Origin: CAVSNH01 sp963729275
Lineage (GTDB): Bacteria > Actinomycetota > Acidimicrobiia > Acidimicrobiales > RAAP-2
Assembly: GCA_963729275.1 (NCBI GenBank)
Contig: CAVSNH010000004.1
Coordinates: 248,001 to 312,000, forward strand
Direction: 5' to 3'
Length of the DNA stretch: 64,000 nt
The first letter of the stretch is position 1; each line of letters begins with the position of its first letter. The position numbers and the translations under genes were made by a program. Shown here in pieces: positions 61,405 to 64,000 of the stretch. The notes under the pieces are model-generated. The model was given only the letters and a program-made list of their open reading frames with translations. It made no database searches and had not been told where the DNA came from.

Positions 61405-62643
61405 TCAATCCCACCAGAGATCGTGGGCCAGCACACCCCTGGCGATGAGGTCGAGCTGTACCTGCGAGGTGCCCTCCACGATGGTCAGCTGGCGGGCGTC
61501 CCGATACCAGAGCTCGGTGGGATGGTCCTGCATGTAGCCGGCCGCTCCCAGCAGTTGGACGGCCAGGCCCGAAGCCCGTACGGCCAGCTCGGTGGCGAAG
61601 TACTTGGCCATGGACAGGAACGGGACGTACTCCTTGGTGAATTTCCCTTGGTCGGCCAGCCAGGCGGCCCGGTAGGTCAGCAGCCGAGCTGCCTCGATGT
61701 CGACCGCCGTCTTGGCGATCTCCCAGCGGATGCCTTGGAAGTCGGAGATGGTGCCGCCGAATGCCTCGCGGCCCTTCACGTACTCGGTGGCGTACATGAG
61801 CGCACCCTCGGCCAAGCCGATGCCGCGAGCGGCGACGATGGGCCGCATGGCGTTGAGGCCGAGCATGGCCAATCGGAAGCCGCCGACCTCGCCGATCACA
61901 TTCTCGGCCGGGACGTGCACGTTGTCGAGGACGAGCTCTCCGGTATCCACCCCTCGGACACCCATCTTGTGGTCCGTGCGCGGGACGGAGACGCCCTCCC
62001 AGGCCCGGTCGACGATGAAGGCGGTGATGCCGCCATGGTCTCGGGACGCTGGGTCGCCGGTCTTGGCGAAGACCGTGTACCAATCGGCCTCGCGCACTCC
62101 CGACATCCAGCATTTGGTCCCGTTCAAGATCCAGCCTGTCGGCGTGCCCCTGCCGCCACTCTCGCCGCTGACACGGCTCCCGCCCCCGGCCTCGCTACCT
62201 CGGCGTTCGCCGTCCTCGGGCACGGCTCGTGTCCGCATGCCGGCCACATCGCTTCCGGCCTGAGCCTCGGACAGGCCGAAGCCGGCACGGAGCTCGCCGG
62301 TGGCAATGCCAGGGAGGTACCGCTTCTTCTGCTCGTCGTTCCCGGCGATGAGCACCGGGCCGATGGGCAACCGGGTGAGGAGCAGCATCAAGGCGGCCGT
62401 GTTCGAGTACTTGGCCACCTCCTCCACGGCCAAGGTGAGACCGAGGATGCCCGCTCCGGAGCCACCGAGTTCAGTCGGAAGGCACAGCCCGAGCAGGTCG
62501 GCATCGCGGAAGGCGTCGAAGATGTCCTGGGGGTACTCCCCCGTGGTGTCGATCTCCCTCGCCCTCGGCTTGATCTTTTCCTGGGCCAGTCGGCGGACGC
62601 TCTGCTGGAGGGCGCTCAACTCGGGAGAAAGGTCGAAGTCCAC
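61405..62643 (-). CDS. Acyl-CoA dehydrogenase with a Gly/Ser/Arg-rich insertion
   Basis: FAD enzyme of beta-oxidation, start GTG 62643 (DFDLSPELSALQQSVRRLAQ); an ATG at 62694 would add 17 residues. Flavin motif GFGLSEAQAGSDVAGMRTRA, then an unusual Gly/Ser/Arg/Glu-rich insertion (about residues 150-175) where the substrate is normally handled, then GWILNGTKCWMSGVREADWY and the C-terminal AAGYMQDHPTELWYRDARQL with TIVEGTSQVQ, whose Glu is the catalytic base of short/medium-chain enzymes. Without the insertion the length is 385. Coupled to trpD, one base separating stop and start. Substrate unknown; divergent from the SDR gene. Confidence 0.88.
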   Translation of the reverse strand: MDFDLSPELSALQQSVRRLAQEKIKPRAREIDTTGEYPQDIFDAFRDADLLGLCLPTELGGSGAGILGLTLAVEEVAKYSNTAALMLLLTRLPIGPVLIAGNDEQKKRYLPGIATGELRAGFGLSEAQAGSDVAGMRTRAVPEDGERRGSEAGGGSRVSGESGGRGTPTGWILNGTKCWMSGVREADWYTVFAKTGDPASRDHGGITAFIVDRAWEGVSVPRTDHKMGVRGVDTGELVLDNVHVPAENVIGEVGGFRLAMLGLNAMRPIVAARGIGLAEGALMYATEYVKGREAFGGTISDFQGIRWEIAKTAVDIEAARLLTYRAAWLADQGKFTKEYVPFLSMAKYFATELAVRASGLAVQLLGAAGYMQDHPTELWYRDARQLTIVEGTSQVQLDLIARGVLAHDLWWD

Positions 62644-62745
62644 GGGGCGCGAGGCTACCCGGGCCGTCGGTAAGCCGATCTTTCGAAGGGTCAACCAACT
62701 GTCTTCCCGGCCCTCCGGCGCGGGTCCGACCTAGGCTCCCGGGCC

Positions 62746-63654
62746 GTGACGCCGCCCGGCCTCGCCCCGCCTCCGCCTCTCGGTGCCTCTGCCCTGTCGC
62801 CGGGGACCTTCGCGGGCACCGTCGTGGTGGTGACCGGGGGCGGAACGGGCCTCGGCAAGGCCATCGCCACCGAATTCGGCCGCCTGGGCGCGGCGGTCGG
62901 CATCCTGAGCCGCGACGAGAAGCACCGGGCTGCCGGCGTGGCCGCCGTCGAGGAGGCCGGTGGCACGGCGCTGGCCGCGGCCTGCGACATCAGGGACGCG
63001 GACGCCATCCGATCCGCCTTCGACGCGGTCGAGTCGGCGCTGGGCCCGATCGACGTGCTCATCAACAACGCGGCCGGCAACTTCCCCGTGCCGGCCGAGG
63101 ACATGAGCCCCAACGCCTGGCGAACGGTCGTCGATATCGTGCTCAACGGGACCTACCTGTGCTGTCGCGACCTGGCCCGACGGCTCATTCCGGCCGAGAG
63201 GGACGGCGCCATCGTCAACATCGGTGCGTCCTACGCCTGGACGGGAGGCCCCGGCTTCGCCCACTCGGCAGCAGCCAAGGCCGGCGTGAAGAACCTCACC
63301 GAAACCCTCGCCGTCGAGTGGGCCCCCTACGGCATCCGAGTCAACGGGCTAGTGCCCGGGCTGATCCCCCACGCCGACGAGGTGGCGGCCATCACCGCCC
63401 TGCCCGGCCGCAAGGAAGGCGAGGACGACCGGGTACCGGCCGGTCGGGTGGGCCAGCCCCGTGAGCTCGGTTGGGCCGCCACGTTCCTCTGCTCTCCCTA
63501 TGCCAGCTACATCAGCGGCCACACGCTGGTGGTCGACGGTGCCAACTGGCAGCGCCGGAGCGCTCTGCAACCACCATTCGTGGATGTCCGCCAACAACTG
63601 GGGAGGCCGCCGTTCGGCCAGCCCGGTCCCGGCGATGGAGAAAGGGACCGGTGA
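62746..63654 (+). CDS. 2,4-dienoyl-CoA reductase-like SDR
   Basis: Short-chain dehydrogenase/reductase of 302 residues, start GTG 62746. The Rossmann motif VTGGGTGLGKAIATEFGRLG and INNAAGNFPVPAEDMSPNAW are typical. The active-site region reads SYAWTGGPGFAHSAAAKAGV: Ser stands where the classical YxxxK Tyr is, while the Lys remains. This SxxxK pattern is that of 2,4-dienoyl-CoA reductases, which use another Tyr, here possibly the one in GASYAW. The N-terminus is Pro-rich. Four bases separate it from the enoyl-CoA hydratase, so the pair is an operon of unsaturated acyl-CoA breakdown. Confidence 0.85.
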   Translation: MTPPGLAPPPPLGASALSPGTFAGTVVVVTGGGTGLGKAIATEFGRLGAAVGILSRDEKHRAAGVAAVEEAGGTALAAACDIRDADAIRSAFDAVESALGPIDVLINNAAGNFPVPAEDMSPNAWRTVVDIVLNGTYLCCRDLARRLIPAERDGAIVNIGASYAWTGGPGFAHSAAAKAGVKNLTETLAVEWAPYGIRVNGLVPGLIPHADEVAAITALPGRKEGEDDRVPAGRVGQPRELGWAATFLCSPYASYISGHTLVVDGANWQRRSALQPPFVDVRQQLGRPPFGQPGPGDGERDR

Positions 63655-63658
63655 GTTG

Positions 63659-64000
63659 ATGATGAGACCGCTCAGCGACGAGGACCGGAGGCTCGTCACA
63701 CTCGAGGTCGACGGGCCTATCGCCGTCATCACCAACAACCGGCCCGAGAAGCACAACGCCATGAGCGACGAGATGGACGCACGCCTCTGGGAAGTGCTGG
63801 CCGAAGTTCACACCATGGCGGGGCTACGGGCCATCGTCTGGAGAGGAGCCGGGAAGTCCTTCTCGTCCGGACGGGACACTGACCAGCTCGGATTGCGGAC
63901 CGAAGACATCTCCGACCTCGAGTTCATCGAGCGCGGCCACCGTCCCACCCAGATGTTCCTCACCATGCCCTGCCCCATCATCTGCGCTCTCAAAGGCTGG
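63659..64000 (+). CDS. Enoyl-CoA hydratase/isomerase family protein, 3' end outside window
   Basis: N-terminal 114 residues of a crotonase-fold enzyme. VTLEVDGPIAVITNNRPEKH and NAMSDEMDARLWEVLAEVHT are typical, followed by the oxyanion-hole segment GAGKSFSSGRDTDQLG, in which SFSSGRD replaces the usual AFCAGxD. The start is ATG 63659 (or ATG 63662), directly after the SDR stop, so it is co-translated. The gene continues past the window edge, so its active-site acids cannot be judged. Confidence 0.9.
   Translation, partial: MMRPLSDEDRRLVTLEVDGPIAVITNNRPEKHNAMSDEMDARLWEVLAEVHTMAGLRAIVWRGAGKSFSSGRDTDQLGLRTEDISDLEFIERGHRPTQMFLTMPCPIICALKGW

Overview
The window is GC-rich, densely coded DNA from an actinobacterium. 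Several features together suggest the Acidimicrobiia or a relative, although no rRNA or other marker gene is present to prove it: an HU protein with a Lys/Ala/Pro/Arg-repeat tail, a PafB/PafC-type WYL pair, F420-type LLM oxidoreductases, mycobacterial-type sterol catabolic genes, and a type IV pilus locus without a secretin.

Layout. 1-7.4 kb: the 3' part of a PIG-L deacetylase, the HU-like protein, a VirD4/TraG-type ATPase converging on a TrwC-type relaxase, a six-copy iteron-like cluster behind the relaxase start, and the WYL pair. 7.4-11.3 kb: a CtaG-like membrane protein, an acyl-CoA carboxylase beta chain and a polytopic membrane protein. 11.4-26.9 kb: a type IV pilus region in two blocks (pilA, pilC, a PilT-type ATPase, pilB, a lone MshEN protein and pilD; then pilT, pilM, pilN, pilO), separated by a NarL/DegS-type two-component pair, a small conserved protein, moaC and an FmdB-type zinc ribbon. 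26.9-33.5 kb: tldD/pmbA, a thioesterase-like protein, an AIM24-family protein and dxs. 33.6-39.2 kb: a FadD19-like and a FadD17-like steroid-CoA ligase, an isochorismatase-fold protein and an LLM oxidoreductase. 39.4-41.8 kb: a secreted beta-propeller and an ECF sigma/anti-sigma pair. 41.9-50.6 kb: an igr-like operon (fadE29-chsH2-fadE28-chsH1-ltp2) divergent from a CYP125-like P450 and two LLM oxidoreductases. 50.6-61.4 kb: a BTAD regulator, ettA, threonine aldolase, a YlxP/DUF503 protein, a DUF222-HNH protein, a membrane protein, a thioredoxin-like protein, a zinc ribbon, a DEDDh-GIY-YIG nuclease and trpD. 61.4-64 kb: an acyl-CoA dehydrogenase, a 2,4-dienoyl-CoA reductase-like SDR and the start of an enoyl-CoA hydratase.

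How the genes work together. The main metabolic theme is degradation of a sterol side chain. The P450 would oxidise the terminal carbon, FadD17/FadD19-like ligases would make the CoA thioesters, and the ChsE1/ChsE2-type dehydrogenase, the ChsH1/ChsH2-type hydratase and the Ltp2-type aldolase would remove the last three-carbon unit. Three promoter regions of these genes carry sequences matching, or one base away from, the mycobacterial KstR operator TNNAACNNGTTNNA, so one TetR-type regulator encoded outside the window may control them as a regulon.

Caution. About eleven genes, mostly between 12.7 and 29.5 kb, are interrupted by single-base frame changes after which the protein resumes exactly. 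This looks more like indel error in the assembly than decay; affected genes are annotated across the break and the break is stated.
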